Assembly (NCBI RefSeq): GCF_013386825.1
Contig: NZ_JACARC010000015.1
Coordinates: 56,758 to 120,757, forward strand
DNA: 64,000 nt
Origin: Pseudomonas sp. IPO3778
Lineage (GTDB): Bacteria > Pseudomonadota > Gammaproteobacteria > Pseudomonadales > Pseudomonadaceae
Reading direction: 5' to 3'
Made by a program: the position numbers and the translations under genes. A model generated the notes under the pieces. It was not told the origin of the DNA and ran no database searches. It saw only the letters and a list, made by a program, of their open reading frames with translations. The number at the start of each line of letters is the position of its first letter. Position 1 is the stretch's first letter. Positions 8,513 to 18,313 of this stretch are shown piece by piece.

Positions 8513-8989
8513 TCAAGGCGAACAACCGCCTACCACGGCTTCTTTCCTGAACGATTCAGGTGCCCGCCCGGTGCTTTTGTCGGTGATCTCCACCACACAA
8601 CCGATCACGGGAACCGCCTGGACGATTTGATACGTCGCGCCAACGGCAGGAACAAAACTGGCCACGTTGGCGCAGTAGCGCGGGTAGTTTGCGCCTTCCT
8701 TGTTGGCCGCACCGCCGCTCATGACATTTACGTAGATCCGTCGATCGGGGATCAGCAGAAACCGCTCGCTGGCCTCGCCCTTGCGAGTGCCCAGCACGCC
8801 GGTCTCTGCCGTGTCGTTGCAGCCCGGGTCGTAGTAGGCCCAGTACATTTGCACGCCACCGTTCAGCAGGGTGTTAGCGCCCTGGATGGCTTCGAGGGTT
8901 GCGTGGGGAGCGGTGGGGGCTGGTTGTTGGTAGAAACCGACACAACCGGTGGTCAGGCCGCAGCACAGTGCCAATAACATCTTTTTCAA
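8513..8989 (-). CDS. Predicted outer-membrane lipoprotein of unknown function
   Basis: A 158-aa lipoprotein with a short charged N-terminus (MKKM), a hydrophobic stretch and lipobox LTTG-C, the lipidated Cys being about residue 16. The residue after Cys is Val, so outer-membrane sorting is likely. The mature part has a Pro-rich linker and several cysteines (PGCND, RYCAN, IGCVV, GGCSP) that could form disulfides. I start at TTG 8989, which has GGGAGG seven bases upstream. The TTG two codons earlier is too close to that site. It is convergent with the deaminase gene, the stops being 1 bp apart. I recognise no functional family. Confidence 0.65.
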   Translation of the reverse strand: MKKMLLALCCGLTTGCVGFYQQPAPTAPHATLEAIQGANTLLNGGVQMYWAYYDPGCNDTAETGVLGTRKGEASERFLLIPDRRIYVNVMSGGAANKEGANYPRYCANVASFVPAVGATYQIVQAVPVIGCVVEITDKSTGRAPESFRKEAVVGGCSP

Positions 8990-9013
8990 AGACAAACCTC
9001 CCTGTAGAACCGC

Positions 9014-9031
9014 CCGGCCAACGTTGGCCGG
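9014..9031. repeat. Perfect 18-bp palindrome in lipoprotein leader
   Basis: CCGGCCAAC followed directly by its complement GTTGGCCGG. It lies between the stop of the AraC regulator and the lipoprotein start, on the lipoprotein's coding strand side. It could be a terminator for the regulator without a T-run, or a leader hairpin. Confidence 0.5.
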
Positions 9032-9064
9032 TGGCGATTGTACCCGGGTAATGTCACTTAGACA

Positions 9065-9841
9065 TCACTGCACACTCGTCGCCTGCCGATACTGGCGCGG
9101 CGTAAACCCGGTCAACGCCTTGAACTGCCGGGTAAACGCACTGTGATCGGTGTAACCGCACTGCAACGCCACTTCAGTGATGGGCATCTCGGTAGGCAGC
9201 AACAGGTGCGCATGTTCCAGGCGCACCTTCTGGATCATCTGGCGCGGCGTCAGGTGAAACACGCGCTTGCAGTAGCGCTCCAGTTGCGCCACTGAAATCC
9301 CGGCAATTCGCGTCAGCTCACCCAACGTGACACGCCGGTTGAAATGCGCCCGAATGTACTCATCCACCGCCGCCAGTCGTTGATAGGCCGGGTGGGTTTC
9401 GCTGGCGGTTTGCAGGTCGACCGAGATCCCCGCCAGGCCGATGATCGCACCGTCGCGGTTATACAGCGGCCATTTGTGGGTCAGGCACCAACCCGGCTCG
9501 CGGGTCCCGTACAGGTGCAGTTCCAGTTGGTCTTCCAGGACAAACCCTTGCTCCAGCACCCGTCGGTCCTGTTCGGTGTAGCCGGGGCCCAACTGCGCGG
9601 GAAATACCTCGGCGCTGGTTTTTCCCAGTAACGGTTGCAGGTGCTTCAACCCGCATCGCTGCACCAGGGTGCGGTTGGCCAATACATAGCGCGCCTGCAC
9701 GTCCTTGATAAAGATCGCGGCATTGGGAATCACGTCGAGCATCGGCAACAACAGCCCCACGCCGGCCAGTAGTTCTTCAATGGTGTGCGGGCGATGGGCC
9801 TCGCGCCCTTGGCATAGGGTGGCGAACGCGCTCTGCATCAT
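9065..9841 (-). CDS. PAS-AraC family transcriptional regulator of hydroxyproline catabolism
   Basis: A 258-aa regulator. The N-terminal half is a PAS-like sensor (about residues 25-135: LDVIPNAAIFIKDVQARYVLANRTL..., then a GISVDLQ end). The C-terminal part is an AraC DNA-binding domain with two helix-turn-helices (about 155-255: LGELTRIAGISVAQLERYCKR and ITEVALQCGYTDHSAFTRQFKALTG). The start is ATG 9841, with AGGAG eight bases upstream. An upstream in-frame ATG at 9958 has a poorer ribosome site. It is divergent from the hydroxyproline permease operon with a 211-bp gap, so it is probably its activator. The ligand is inferred, not seen. Confidence 0.85.
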   Translation of the reverse strand: MMQSAFATLCQGREAHRPHTIEELLAGVGLLLPMLDVIPNAAIFIKDVQARYVLANRTLVQRCGLKHLQPLLGKTSAEVFPAQLGPGYTEQDRRVLEQGFVLEDQLELHLYGTREPGWCLTHKWPLYNRDGAIIGLAGISVDLQTASETHPAYQRLAAVDEYIRAHFNRRVTLGELTRIAGISVAQLERYCKRVFHLTPRQMIQKVRLEHAHLLLPTEMPITEVALQCGYTDHSAFTRQFKALTGFTPRQYRQATSVQ

Positions 9842-10052
9842 GACGCTCTCTCCTGCATTCAGCGGATAGGCCCGGCGCCCGGCGGGCGGTGCCTGGCGAG
9901 CAGATTGCCGCATGAACGCCGGCGTGTCGAGTGCTCGAAACTGTGCCGATTTCGTCATCGCTGCCTGCGCAAAACATCAATCGCGGCGCCAGTGATGGGT
10001 TCACTGTATGGGCACTGCATGCCTATCCAATAACCCACAAGAAGGCGCCGCT

Positions 10053-11669
10053 ATGTCAGCCCAAGGCAAGTTCAAGAAACAGCTTTCATTGATCGACCTC
10101 ACCTTTATCGGACTGGGAGCGATCTTCGGTTCGGGCTGGCTGTTCGCGGCCAGTCACGTCTCCGCCATCGCCGGTCCGGCGGGGATTTTTTCCTGGTTGC
10201 TGGGCGGGTTCGCCGTGTTGCTGCTGGGCATCGTGTACTGCGAACTGGGGGCGGCTTTGCCCAGGGCCGGTGGCGTGGTGCGCTACCCGGTTTACTCCCA
10301 TGGCCCGCTGCTGGGCTACCTGATGGGCTTTATCACGCTGATCGCGTTTTCGAGCCTGGTGGCAATTGAAGTGGTCGCCTCGCGCCAATATGCGGCAGCG
10401 TGGTTTCCCGAGTTGACGCAGGCGGGTTCCAGCAACCCCACCGTCCTCGGCTGGTTCGTGCAGTTTGCGCTGCTCTCGCTGTTTTTCGCCCTCAACTACC
10501 GCAGCGTGAAGACCTTCGCCATGGCCAATAACCTGGTCAGTGTGTTCAAGTTCATCGTGCCGCTGCTGGTGATCGGCGTGCTGTTCACCTTCTTCAAGCC
10601 GGAAAATTTTCACACCCAGGGTTTCGCGCCGTTTGGCCTGTCGGGCATTGAAATGGCGGTGTCCGCCGGCGGGGTGATTTTCGCTTACCTGGGCCTGACG
10701 CCGATCATCTCGGTGGCCAGCGAAGTGAAGAACCCGCAACGCACCATTCCCATTGCGCTGATCCTGTCGGTGCTGCTCTCCACCGCGATCTACGTGCTGT
10801 TGCAGACCGCCTTCCTCGGCGGCATCCCCACCGAAATGCTCGCCAACGGCTGGGCCGGCGTCGCCAAGGAATTGGCCCTGCCGTACCGCGATATCGCCCT
10901 CGCGCTGGGGGTGGGCTGGCTGGCGTATCTGGTGGTCGCCGACGCGGTGATCTCCCCCAGCGGTTGCGGCAACATCTACATGAACGCCACGCCACGGGTA
11001 ATCTACGGCTGGGCGCAAACCGGGACCTTCTTCAAGGTGTTCACGCGCATCGACGAAAAGTCCGGCATCCCGCGCCCCGCGCTGTGGCTGACCTTTGGCC
11101 TGTCGGTGTTCTGGACCCTGCCCTTCCCGTCGTGGGAGGCGCTGATCAACGTGGTGTCTGCCGCACTGGTATTGAGCTACGCCGTGGCGCCGGTGTCCGT
11201 TGCCGCGTTGCGCCGCAATGCGCCTGACCTGCCGCGCCCGTTCCGGGTCAAGTGGATGGGCCTGCTCGGCCCGCTGTCATTCATCATCGCCGCGCTGATC
11301 GTCTACTGGTCCGGCTGGAGCACCGTGTCGTGGCTGCTCGGCCTGCAAATCCTGATGTTCGTGGTGTACCTGCTGTGCGGGCGCTTTGTGCCGACCCTGC
11401 ACCTGAGCCTGGGCCGCCAAGTGCGTTCATCCGCCTGGCTGATCGGCTTCTACGCCGTGACCATTATCCTGTCGAAACTCGGCAGCTTCGGTGGCCTGGG
11501 CATCCTCAGCCATCCGTTCGACACCCTGGTCGTGGCCGCTTGCGCGCTGGGCATTTATTACTGGGGCGCGGCCACCGGCGTACCGGCCCACCTGGTTCGC
11601 CTGGAAACCGAAGACGACGAAAGCGAAGCCCCTGAACCCGCCATGGGTCAACCCCAGCTGGCTTCCTGA
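10053..11669 (+). CDS. APC-family amino acid permease, probable hydroxyproline importer
   Basis: An inner-membrane permease of 538 aa with about 12-14 hydrophobic helices. TM1 carries GLGAIFGSGWLFAA, a recognisable APC substrate-site break, and RAGGVVRYPVYSHG follows in TM3. The start is ATG 10053, preceded by AGAAGG. An earlier in-frame ATG at 10008 lacks a good site. It is the first gene of a five-gene cluster that encodes every step from trans-4-hydroxy-L-proline to 2-oxoglutarate, so hydroxyproline import is the likely job. The C-terminal tail is acidic (EDDESEAPEPA). Confidence 0.82.
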   Translation: MSAQGKFKKQLSLIDLTFIGLGAIFGSGWLFAASHVSAIAGPAGIFSWLLGGFAVLLLGIVYCELGAALPRAGGVVRYPVYSHGPLLGYLMGFITLIAFSSLVAIEVVASRQYAAAWFPELTQAGSSNPTVLGWFVQFALLSLFFALNYRSVKTFAMANNLVSVFKFIVPLLVIGVLFTFFKPENFHTQGFAPFGLSGIEMAVSAGGVIFAYLGLTPIISVASEVKNPQRTIPIALILSVLLSTAIYVLLQTAFLGGIPTEMLANGWAGVAKELALPYRDIALALGVGWLAYLVVADAVISPSGCGNIYMNATPRVIYGWAQTGTFFKVFTRIDEKSGIPRPALWLTFGLSVFWTLPFPSWEALINVVSAALVLSYAVAPVSVAALRRNAPDLPRPFRVKWMGLLGPLSFIIAALIVYWSGWSTVSWLLGLQILMFVVYLLCGRFVPTLHLSLGRQVRSSAWLIGFYAVTIILSKLGSFGGLGILSHPFDTLVVAACALGIYYWGAATGVPAHLVRLETEDDESEAPEPAMGQPQLAS

Positions 11670-11696
11670 TCCCGAGCCCCCTCACTGGATAGCGCG

Positions 11697-12623
11697 ATGA
11701 AACGAGTCCACATCATTGATTCCCACACCGGCGGCGAACCCACGCGCCTGGTGATGACCGGTTTTCCCGAGTTGGCCGGCAAGACCCTGGTCGACAAGCT
11801 TCACGACCTGCGCACGCACCATGACCAATGGCGCAGGGCATGCCTGCTGGAACCTCGCGGCAACGATGTGCTGGTGGGCGCGCTGTATTGCGCGCCGGTC
11901 TCGCCCGATGCCACCTGCGGCGTGATTTTCTTCAACAACGCCGGCTACCTCGGCATGTGCGGCCACGGCACCATCGGCCTGGTTGCCTCCCTGCATCACC
12001 AGAGGCAGATCGCGCCGGGCGTGCACAAGATCGACACACCGGTCGGCCCGGTCAGCGCCACCCTGCATGAAGACGGCGCGGTGACCCTGCACAATGTGCC
12101 CGCGTACCGCTATCGCCAGCAGGTGCCGGTGGACGTGCCCGGGCATGGCCGGGTCTACGGCGATATCGCCTGGGGCGGCAATTGGTTTTTCCTGGTGTCC
12201 GAGCACGGGCATGTGCTGCACATGGACAACGTCGACGCCCTGACCGATTACACCTGGGCGATGCTCAAGGCCCTTGAGGCCCAGGGTATCCACGGCGAAG
12301 ACGGCGCCCTGATCGACCATATCGAACTGTTCGCAGACGACGACCACGCCGACAGCCGCAACTTCGTCATGTGCCCCGGCAAAGCCTACGACCGCTCGCC
12401 CTGCGGCACCGGCACCAGCGCCAAGCTGGCGTGCCTGGCGGCCGACGGAAAACTCGCCGCCGGGGCGCCGTGGGTACAAGCCAGCATCACCGGCAGCCAA
12501 TTCGAAGGCCGTTATGAATGGGAAGGCGAACGTGTGCGCCCTTCCATCACCGGCCGCGCCTACATGACCGCCGACAGCGTATTGCTGATCGACGAACAGG
12601 ACCCCTTCGCGTGGGGCATCTGA
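11697..12623 (+). CDS. 4-hydroxyproline 2-epimerase (proline racemase family)
   Basis: A 308-aa cytoplasmic enzyme of the proline racemase superfamily. It converts trans-4-hydroxy-L-proline to cis-4-hydroxy-D-proline without a cofactor. Both catalytic cysteines are present: MCGHGTIG (about Cys88) and SPCGTGTSA (about Cys236). A Cys/Cys pair excludes trans-3-hydroxyproline dehydratases, which carry Thr in place of the second Cys. The N-terminal [11 protein letters not shown] is the family signature. True proline racemase shares these residues, but the neighbours (D-amino acid oxidase, DapA-like deaminase, semialdehyde dehydrogenase) fix the pathway as hydroxyproline. The gene starts 27 bp after the permease stop. 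Confidence 0.9.
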   Translation: MKRVHIIDSHTGGEPTRLVMTGFPELAGKTLVDKLHDLRTHHDQWRRACLLEPRGNDVLVGALYCAPVSPDATCGVIFFNNAGYLGMCGHGTIGLVASLHHQRQIAPGVHKIDTPVGPVSATLHEDGAVTLHNVPAYRYRQQVPVDVPGHGRVYGDIAWGGNWFFLVSEHGHVLHMDNVDALTDYTWAMLKALEAQGIHGEDGALIDHIELFADDDHADSRNFVMCPGKAYDRSPCGTGTSAKLACLAADGKLAAGAPWVQASITGSQFEGRYEWEGERVRPSITGRAYMTADSVLLIDEQDPFAWGI

Positions 12624-12661
12624 ACCGCCCCCGCCCCTTCAATCAAACTGGAGCTGAAACC

Positions 12662-13609
12662 ATGAACACCCAGATCTTCACCGGCTGCATCCCCGCCCTG
12701 ATGACCCCGTGCACCGCCGCGCGCCAACCGGACTTCGACGCGCTCGTCGCCAAGGGCCGCGAACTGATCGATATCGGCATGAGCGCGGTGGTGTACTGCG
12801 GCTCCATGGGCGACTGGCCGTTGCTGACGGAAGCCGAGCGCCAGGAAGGCGTGGCGCGCCTGGTGGCGGCCGGCGTGCCGACCATCGTCGGCACCGGCGC
12901 GGTCAACAGCCGGGAGGCCGTGGCCCACGCGGCGCATGCGGCCAAGGTCGGTGCCCACGGTTTGATGGTCATCCCGCGCGTGCTGTCCCGTGGCGCCTCG
13001 GCGACGGCGCAAAAGGACCACTTTGCGGCCATCCTCAAGGCGGCACCGAACCTGCCGGCGGTGATCTACAACAGCCCTTACTACGGCTTCGCCACCCGCG
13101 CCGACCTGTTTTTCGAACTGCGCCGCGAGTACCCGAACCTGATTGGCTTCAAGGAGTTCGGCGGCGCTGCCGACCTGCGTTATGCGGCTGAGCACATCAC
13201 CTCCAAGGACGATGGCGTGACCCTGATGGTCGGCGTGGATACCCAAGTGGTCCACGGTTTCGTCAACTGCAACGCCACCGGCGCGATCACCGGCATTGGC
13301 AACGCGCTGCCACGGGAAGTGTTGCAACTGGTGGCCCTGAGCAAGAAAGCCGCCCAGGGCGATGCCACCGCACGCCGCCAGGCGCGGGAGCTGGAGTCGG
13401 CACTGGCCGTGTTGTCGTCCTTCGACGAAGGCTGCGACCTGGTGCTGTATTACAAGCACCTGATGGTGCTGAACGGCGACCAGGAATACACCCTGCACTT
13501 CAACGAAACCGATGCCCTCAGCGATGCCCAGCGGCGGTATGCCGAGAACCAGTACGCGCTGTTCCGCCAGTGGTACGCCAACTGGTCGGCCGAGCAGAAC
13601 GTCGCTTAA
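12662..13609 (+). CDS. Delta1-pyrroline-4-hydroxy-2-carboxylate deaminase (DapA family)
   Basis: A 315-aa TIM-barrel lyase of the dihydrodipicolinate synthase/N-acetylneuraminate lyase superfamily. The Schiff-base lysine is in GFKEFGG (about Lys166), the tyrosine in VIYNSPYYG, and the carboxylate-binding loop is [11 protein letters not shown] in place of the usual GTTGE. The predicted reaction turns the oxidised D-hydroxyproline product into alpha-ketoglutarate semialdehyde and ammonia. The start is ATG 12662, with GGAG seven to eight bases upstream. The position between epimerase and semialdehyde dehydrogenase supports the role over true DapA. Confidence 0.88.
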   Translation: MNTQIFTGCIPALMTPCTAARQPDFDALVAKGRELIDIGMSAVVYCGSMGDWPLLTEAERQEGVARLVAAGVPTIVGTGAVNSREAVAHAAHAAKVGAHGLMVIPRVLSRGASATAQKDHFAAILKAAPNLPAVIYNSPYYGFATRADLFFELRREYPNLIGFKEFGGAADLRYAAEHITSKDDGVTLMVGVDTQVVHGFVNCNATGAITGIGNALPREVLQLVALSKKAAQGDATARRQARELESALAVLSSFDEGCDLVLYYKHLMVLNGDQEYTLHFNETDALSDAQRRYAENQYALFRQWYANWSAEQNVA

Positions 13610-13637
13610 CACTATTCAAGGCAGCAAAGAACCAATA

Positions 13638-13741
13638 TGGGAGCTGTCGAGCCCAGGCGAAGCTGCGATGGGATCACCGCGCAGTGCCTGCCAGACCGCA
13701 GCGCCTGCATCGCAGCCTTGCTCGGGCTCGACAGCTCCCAC
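13638..13741. repeat. REP-type twin hairpin element
   Basis: GGGAGCTGTCGAGCCCA near the left end pairs with TCGGGCTCGACAGCTCCCA near the right end, and GAAGCTGCGATGGG pairs with GCATCGCAGCCTTG inside. It is an extragenic palindrome pair of the kind scattered in fluorescens genomes, here separating two hydroxyproline genes. A copy with nearly the same core (GGGAGC-GTCGAGCT ... AGCTCGACAGCTCCCA) is at 63773-63883. Confidence 0.75.
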
Positions 13742-13787
13742 AGTGGGTTTTCTTTGCCAGGCCTATCTTTACTTTCAGGACTACGCC

Positions 13788-15359
13788 ATGACTCTGACGG
13801 GCACCATGCTGATTGGTCAGCACTCCATTCCAGGCAGCCGCGAGGCCATCCGGGCGATCAATCCTGCCACTAACGTTGCACTGGACCCCGCCTACGCCGG
13901 CGGCACCGCCGAGCATGTCGAACACGCCTGCGCACTGGCCTGGAGCGCGTTCGATCGTTATCGCGAAACGCCGCTGGCGGCTCGCGCCGAATTCCTTGAA
14001 ACCATCGCCAACGAAATCGAAGCCCTGGGCGATGAGTTGATCGAACGGGCAATGGCTGAAACAGGCCTGCCGCGCCTACGGATCCAGGGCGAACGCGGAC
14101 GCACCTGCCAGCAGTTGCGCACCTTTGCCCGCACAGTGCGCGCGGGTGAATGGCTGGATGTGCGGGTTGATACTGCGCAACCTGATCGCCAACCGCTGCC
14201 CCGCCCGGACCTGCGTCAGCGCCACGTGCCGTTGGGGCCGGTAGCGGTGTTCGGCGCGAGTAATTTTCCGCTGGCGTTCTCGGTGGCGGGCGGCGATACC
14301 GCGTCAGCACTGGCGGCCGGTTGCCCGGTGATCGTGAAGGCCCACAGCGCCCATCCCGGCACCAGCGAACTGGTCGGACGTGCGGTGGCCAAGGCCGTTC
14401 TGCAGTGTGGCCTGCCTGAGGGTGTGTTTTCGCTGCTGTATGGCTCGGGTCGTGAAGTCGGTATCGCGCTGGTGTGCGACCCGCGTATCAAGGCGGTGGG
14501 GTTCACCGGCTCGCGCAGCGGTGGGATCGCCCTGTGCCAGGCTGCGGCGGCGCGTCCCGAGCCGATCCCGGTGTATGCGGAAATGAGTTCGATCAATCCG
14601 GTTTATCTGTTTCCGGCCGCCTTGAGCGCGCGCGGTGAAGCGCTGGCGCAAGGGTTTGTCGCGTCCTTGACCCAGGGTGCGGGCCAGTTCTGTAGCAACC
14701 CCGGGCTGGTGATTGCCGTGGCCGGGAAGGCGCTGGACCCGTTCATCGAGACTGCTACCGATTTGCTGCAACGCAGCGCAGCTCAGACCATGCTGACACC
14801 GGGGATCTTCAAGGCTTATGAAGACGGCATCAGCGCCTTGGCCAAGCATGCTCGGGTCGCAGGTGCCGGGTTGGCAGCGAAAGGCCCGAACCAAGGGCGG
14901 GCGCAGTTGTTCGTTGCCAAGGCCCGGGACTTTATCGCTAATCGCACCTTGCAGGCCGAGGTGTTCGGCGCCGCGTCCCTGATCGTGGAATGTGCCAACG
15001 CCGATGAAGTCCGCCAGGTCAGTGAGCACCTGGAAGGCCAATTGACCGCCACCCTGCACCTGGATGACGATGATCTGGAAGCCGCTCGCGCATTGCTGCC
15101 AACCCTGGAGCGCAAGGCCGGACGCCTGCTGGTCAATGGCTGGCCAACCGGGGTGGAAGTGAGTGATGCCATGGTGCACGGCGGGCCTTTCCCGGCGACC
15201 TCGGACTCGCGCACCACCTCGGTGGGCACGGCTGCGATCCTGCGATTCCTGCGGCCGGTGTGCTACCAGGATTTCCCGGAGGGTTTGCTGCCGGACGCAC
15301 TTCAGCACGGCAATCCACTGCTGTTGCGGCGCTTGCTTAACGGCCAGAGAGAAGCCTAG
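13788..15359 (+). CDS. Alpha-ketoglutarate semialdehyde dehydrogenase
   Basis: A 523-aa NAD(P)-dependent aldehyde dehydrogenase that oxidises 2,5-dioxopentanoate to 2-oxoglutarate, the last step of hydroxyproline degradation. The oxyanion-binding Asn is in [10 protein letters not shown] (about residue 155). The cofactor-site Lys is in [13 protein letters not shown] and the general base Glu in YAEMSSINP. The nucleophile Cys is in AGQFCSNPG (about residue 300). The start is ATG 13788, because all in-frame sequence upstream is the REP hairpin. The length matches KGSA dehydrogenases of hydroxyproline and sugar-acid pathways. Confidence 0.9.
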   Translation: MTLTGTMLIGQHSIPGSREAIRAINPATNVALDPAYAGGTAEHVEHACALAWSAFDRYRETPLAARAEFLETIANEIEALGDELIERAMAETGLPRLRIQGERGRTCQQLRTFARTVRAGEWLDVRVDTAQPDRQPLPRPDLRQRHVPLGPVAVFGASNFPLAFSVAGGDTASALAAGCPVIVKAHSAHPGTSELVGRAVAKAVLQCGLPEGVFSLLYGSGREVGIALVCDPRIKAVGFTGSRSGGIALCQAAAARPEPIPVYAEMSSINPVYLFPAALSARGEALAQGFVASLTQGAGQFCSNPGLVIAVAGKALDPFIETATDLLQRSAAQTMLTPGIFKAYEDGISALAKHARVAGAGLAAKGPNQGRAQLFVAKARDFIANRTLQAEVFGAASLIVECANADEVRQVSEHLEGQLTATLHLDDDDLEAARALLPTLERKAGRLLVNGWPTGVEVSDAMVHGGPFPATSDSRTTSVGTAAILRFLRPVCYQDFPEGLLPDALQHGNPLLLRRLLNGQREA

Positions 15360-15362
15360 GCC

Positions 15363-16616
15363 ATGACCGATCACGTCATTCCGGACATCGCCGTGGTGGG
15401 CGCCGGCATCATTGGCGTCGCCTGTGCATTGCAACTGGCACGTCAAGGCCGGCGAGTGGTCATCATCGACCAACAGGAACCCGGCCACGGCGCCTCGTTC
15501 GGCAACGCCGGTCACCTGGCGACCGAGCAGGTATTCCCTATCGCCGACGCGTCGATCCTGACGCGCTTGCCGGCCATGCTCATGGACCCGATGGGGCCGC
15601 TGCGCCTGGACTGGAAATACCTGCCGCGCGCACTGCCCTGGTTCACCCGGCTGCTGTTGAACCTGCGCCCGGCGGCGTTCCAGCGCACCGTCGCCGGCAT
15701 CCGCGCCCTTAATGAAAGCAGCCTGGGCGCCTGGCACCGCCTGCTGGACACTATCGATCACCCCGGGCTGATGCGCGAAGACGGCTCGTTGCTGGTCTTC
15801 GAACGCCCCGACTCGCGGCAGGCCATCGACGCCTTGCAGGCTCGCATGCGCCAGCAAGCCGTGCCGGTGGATTACTGGCCAGCCAGCGCGGTACAGGAGG
15901 TGGCGCCGCAACTCAGCGAAGGGATTCAGGGCGGGTTGTTCTTTCCACGCACCGGGCATTTTCTCGATCCGTACCGGGTGGTGTGCGAACTGATGGAAGC
16001 GGCCGAGGCCTGCGGGGTGCAATTTCTCAAGCGGCAGGTACTGGGAGGGAAACTGGACGAGCACGGTGTCTCGTTGGTGACCGGTCAAGGCGTGGTGGCG
16101 GCGCGTCAAGTATTGATCGCCTGCGGCGCGCACTCGGCCAAATTGACCGCCGCACTGACGGGCAAGAAAGTCCCGCTGGACACCGAGCGTGGCTATCACC
16201 TGATGTTGCCCCATGAGCACGAGCGACTGCCGTTTGCCGTCACGTCGCTGGAGCGCAAGTTCATCATGACGCCCATGGCCGACGGGCTGCGATTGGCCGG
16301 CACGGTGGAGTTTGCGGGCCTTGATCGACCACCGAACATGGCGCGCGCGTGGCAGTTGCACCGACTGAGTCACGGGGTGTTTCGGCGTAATTTGAGTGCC
16401 GAGGACGCGACGCCGTGGATGGGGTTTCGTCCTTCGTTGCCAGACTCGCTGCCGATCATCGACAAGGTGTGCGGGGGCAAGGTGTTGCTGGCGTTTGGGC
16501 ATCAGCATCTGGGGCTGACGCAGGCGGCGGTAACCGCCGAGTGGATTGCACAGTTGGCGGCGCCTTTGACTACCGGGCTGCCGGCACTCGAGGCCTATCG
16601 GCTGGATCGTTTCTGA
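15363..16616 (+). CDS. FAD-dependent D-hydroxyproline dehydrogenase/oxidase (DadA-like)
   Basis: A 417-aa flavoprotein of the DAO/GlpD superfamily. The N-terminal dinucleotide fold has VVGAGIIGVACALQLARQG and the adenine-ribose acid in VVIIDQQEPGHGASFGNAG. The C-terminal FAD segment has GFRPSLPDSLPIIDK and GHQHLGLTQA. It should oxidise cis-4-hydroxy-D-proline to Delta1-pyrroline-4-hydroxy-2-carboxylate, passing electrons to oxygen or the membrane quinone pool. The start is 3 bp after the dehydrogenase stop, so it is in the same operon. This is a single-subunit type, unlike the three-subunit hydroxyproline dehydrogenase found in some pseudomonads. Confidence 0.87.
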   Translation: MTDHVIPDIAVVGAGIIGVACALQLARQGRRVVIIDQQEPGHGASFGNAGHLATEQVFPIADASILTRLPAMLMDPMGPLRLDWKYLPRALPWFTRLLLNLRPAAFQRTVAGIRALNESSLGAWHRLLDTIDHPGLMREDGSLLVFERPDSRQAIDALQARMRQQAVPVDYWPASAVQEVAPQLSEGIQGGLFFPRTGHFLDPYRVVCELMEAAEACGVQFLKRQVLGGKLDEHGVSLVTGQGVVAARQVLIACGAHSAKLTAALTGKKVPLDTERGYHLMLPHEHERLPFAVTSLERKFIMTPMADGLRLAGTVEFAGLDRPPNMARAWQLHRLSHGVFRRNLSAEDATPWMGFRPSLPDSLPIIDKVCGGKVLLAFGHQHLGLTQAAVTAEWIAQLAAPLTTGLPALEAYRLDRF

Positions 16617-16716
16617 GATCACAAGAAACGTCTTGCTACTGTTTCGCACTATCGGCGATACCTGGCAGGTAATTATCGTGCATGACCTTAGGGTTACGCC
16701 CCGCTGAGAACCTGCC

Positions 16717-17928
16717 TTGAACAACACACCCCACGTAAAGCCTGTTGCCCATCCAGCGCTCTGGAGCGTTGTGTGCGGCATCCTCGCCCTTCTGCTCGGC
16801 CATGCAGCCTTCGCCGACCAAAGCATGCCTTTGGGCCAGAAGTCATTCGAGTCCTACCGCCTCGATACCTTGCAGTGGCTACGGGAGCACCGCGATTTCC
16901 AGGGCACCGACAGGGAAGCCGAACTCAACTGGAACGCACCCCAGGAGTGGCGCCCGGCGGGCGTCCCCAAACGCGGGATCATTCTCGTGCACGGCCTGGG
17001 CGACTCCCCCTGGTCCTTCCACGATATCGGCAGCGCACTGGCCGCCCGCGGCTTTCTGGTAAGGACCGTACTGCTGCTCGGCCACGGCACACAACCGGCC
17101 GACATGCTGCACGTGCGCATGGAAGACTGGCGCCGGGTGGTCGACGAACAGGCCGCGATCCTCCGTGCAGAAGTGGGTGAAATCTACCTTGGCGGCTTCT
17201 CCACCGGCGCCAACCTGGTGCTCGACTACGCCTACAAACACGACGACGTCGCCGGGTTGCTGCTGTTCTCCCCCGCTTTCCAGTCCAGCATGACCTACGA
17301 CTGGCTGACGCCGCTGATCAGCTGGGCGCGCCCCTGGCTGCTGGCGCCCGACGCCAGCCGGCCACAACAGAGCCTGGTGCGCTACATGACCGTCCCCACC
17401 AATGGCTTCGCCCAGTTCTACCGCAGCAGCCGGGTGGCCCGCCAGGACCTGGACCATCGAACCTACGACAAGCCGGTGTTCATTGCCGTTGCAGCCCACG
17501 ATTCAGTTCTGGATACGAACTACATCCTGCACACCTTCCAGCAGCGCTTCAGCAACCCCCACAGCCGCCTCGCCTGGTACGGCGCACTGCCTGAAGGTGC
17601 CTGGGACACCTCCCGTGTAAAAGCCCGCACCGACTACCTGCCGGATTTGCGGATCAGCCAGTTTTCCCACATGGGGTTAATGTTTTCACCCGACAACGCG
17701 CTCTACGGCGAACACGGCAGCCTGCGCTTTTGCTGGAACGGCCAGACAGAAGACGCCACCCGCGCCTGCGAACAGGGGTCAGAGGTGTGGTATTCGGACT
17801 GGGGGTACCGTGAGGCGGGCAAGATGCATGCGCGGTTGACGTTCAACCCGTATTTCAACTGGCAGCTTGGGGTGATTGATGAGGTGCTGGGCAACCTTGC
17901 CGTGGCGGGAGGGAACGGTGAGCGCTGA
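16717..17928 (+). CDS. Secreted alpha/beta-hydrolase (serine esterase/lipase-like)
   Basis: A 403-aa hydrolase with a hydrophobic N-terminal segment ending in AAFA-DQS, a plausible signal peptide, so it is periplasmic or exported. The oxyanion motif HGLGDSPWS follows at about residue 92. The nucleophile elbow is GGFSTGAN (about Ser163). The acid Asp is probably in AVAAHDSVLD, and the His in SQFSHMGLMF. I start at TTG 16717 because the next Met follows the signal peptide. A 100-bp gap separates it from the hydroxyproline operon, and I see no functional link. The substrate is unknown. Confidence 0.75.
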   Translation: MNNTPHVKPVAHPALWSVVCGILALLLGHAAFADQSMPLGQKSFESYRLDTLQWLREHRDFQGTDREAELNWNAPQEWRPAGVPKRGIILVHGLGDSPWSFHDIGSALAARGFLVRTVLLLGHGTQPADMLHVRMEDWRRVVDEQAAILRAEVGEIYLGGFSTGANLVLDYAYKHDDVAGLLLFSPAFQSSMTYDWLTPLISWARPWLLAPDASRPQQSLVRYMTVPTNGFAQFYRSSRVARQDLDHRTYDKPVFIAVAAHDSVLDTNYILHTFQQRFSNPHSRLAWYGALPEGAWDTSRVKARTDYLPDLRISQFSHMGLMFSPDNALYGEHGSLRFCWNGQTEDATRACEQGSEVWYSDWGYREAGKMHARLTFNPYFNWQLGVIDEVLGNLAVAGGNGER

Positions 17929-17972
17929 ATCGCGCGTTGATTGAGGGGTTCGCCGCGGGCTCACAAATCCAA

Positions 17973-18085
17973 GGCAACAAAAAAGGGCCCACCTTTCGGT
18001 GAGCCCTTCTAGACCGCCCAGCAGAGCGGATTTTGTTTGGTAGGCGCGATTGGACTCGAACCAACGACCCCCACCATGTCAAGGT
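17973..18085. repeat. attL: 113-bp direct repeat with tRNA-Val 3' fragment
   Basis: It is identical to 21651-21763. It includes a terminator hairpin (AAGGGC-CACC ... GGTG-GCCCTT, 17980-18009) and 48 nt of the tRNA 3' half (18038-18085, minus strand), ending within the anticodon stem-loop. Confidence 0.9.
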
Positions 18086-18087
18086 CT

Positions 18088-18107
18088 GCTAGGAGCAAGC
18101 TCCTAGC
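18088..18107. repeat. Perfect 9-bp inverted repeat just inside attL
   Basis: GCTAGGAGC-AA-GCTCCTAGC lies 2 bp inside the left att repeat and 53 bp before the integrase remnant. It is a candidate integrase/excisionase arm site or operator of the int promoter. Confidence 0.5.
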
Positions 18108-18160
18108 CCTGCTGCTCTTGGACTTCGCAGAACGCCCATTCAAATTATGAGGCGTCAACA

Positions 18161-18313
18161 ATGGCTACTTTCCGCGCCCTTCCATCCGGCAACTGGAACG
18201 CTCAGGTACGCGTAAAAGGTAAATCTCCCCAGTCGAAAACCTTCAGCACCAAAGCTGAAGCAGAGCAATGGCGAGCTCTAGCCGCGAGCATCGAGGAACT
18301 CGCCTATGGGTAA
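18161..18313 (+). pseudogene. Truncated tyrosine integrase (N-terminal arm-binding domain only)
   Basis: A 50-aa reading frame next to attL and pointing inward, the usual place for an island integrase. The sequence has the look of integrase arm-binding domains: FRALPSGNWNAQVRVKGK, then SKTFSTKAEAEQWR, where a three-stranded sheet is followed by a helix. It stops at TAA 18311, before any core-binding or catalytic domain. No R-H-R-Y motifs follow in any frame up to the recombinase gene. GAGGCG upstream of ATG 18161 is a usable ribosome site. It may still be translated as a short DNA-binding protein, but most likely it is a deletion remnant. Confidence 0.65.

Noticed and set aside
14304..16826. 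An 840-aa minus-strand frame opposite the semialdehyde dehydrogenase and oxidase
   Set aside because: It is antisense to two genes with intact catalytic motifs and has no recognisable domains.
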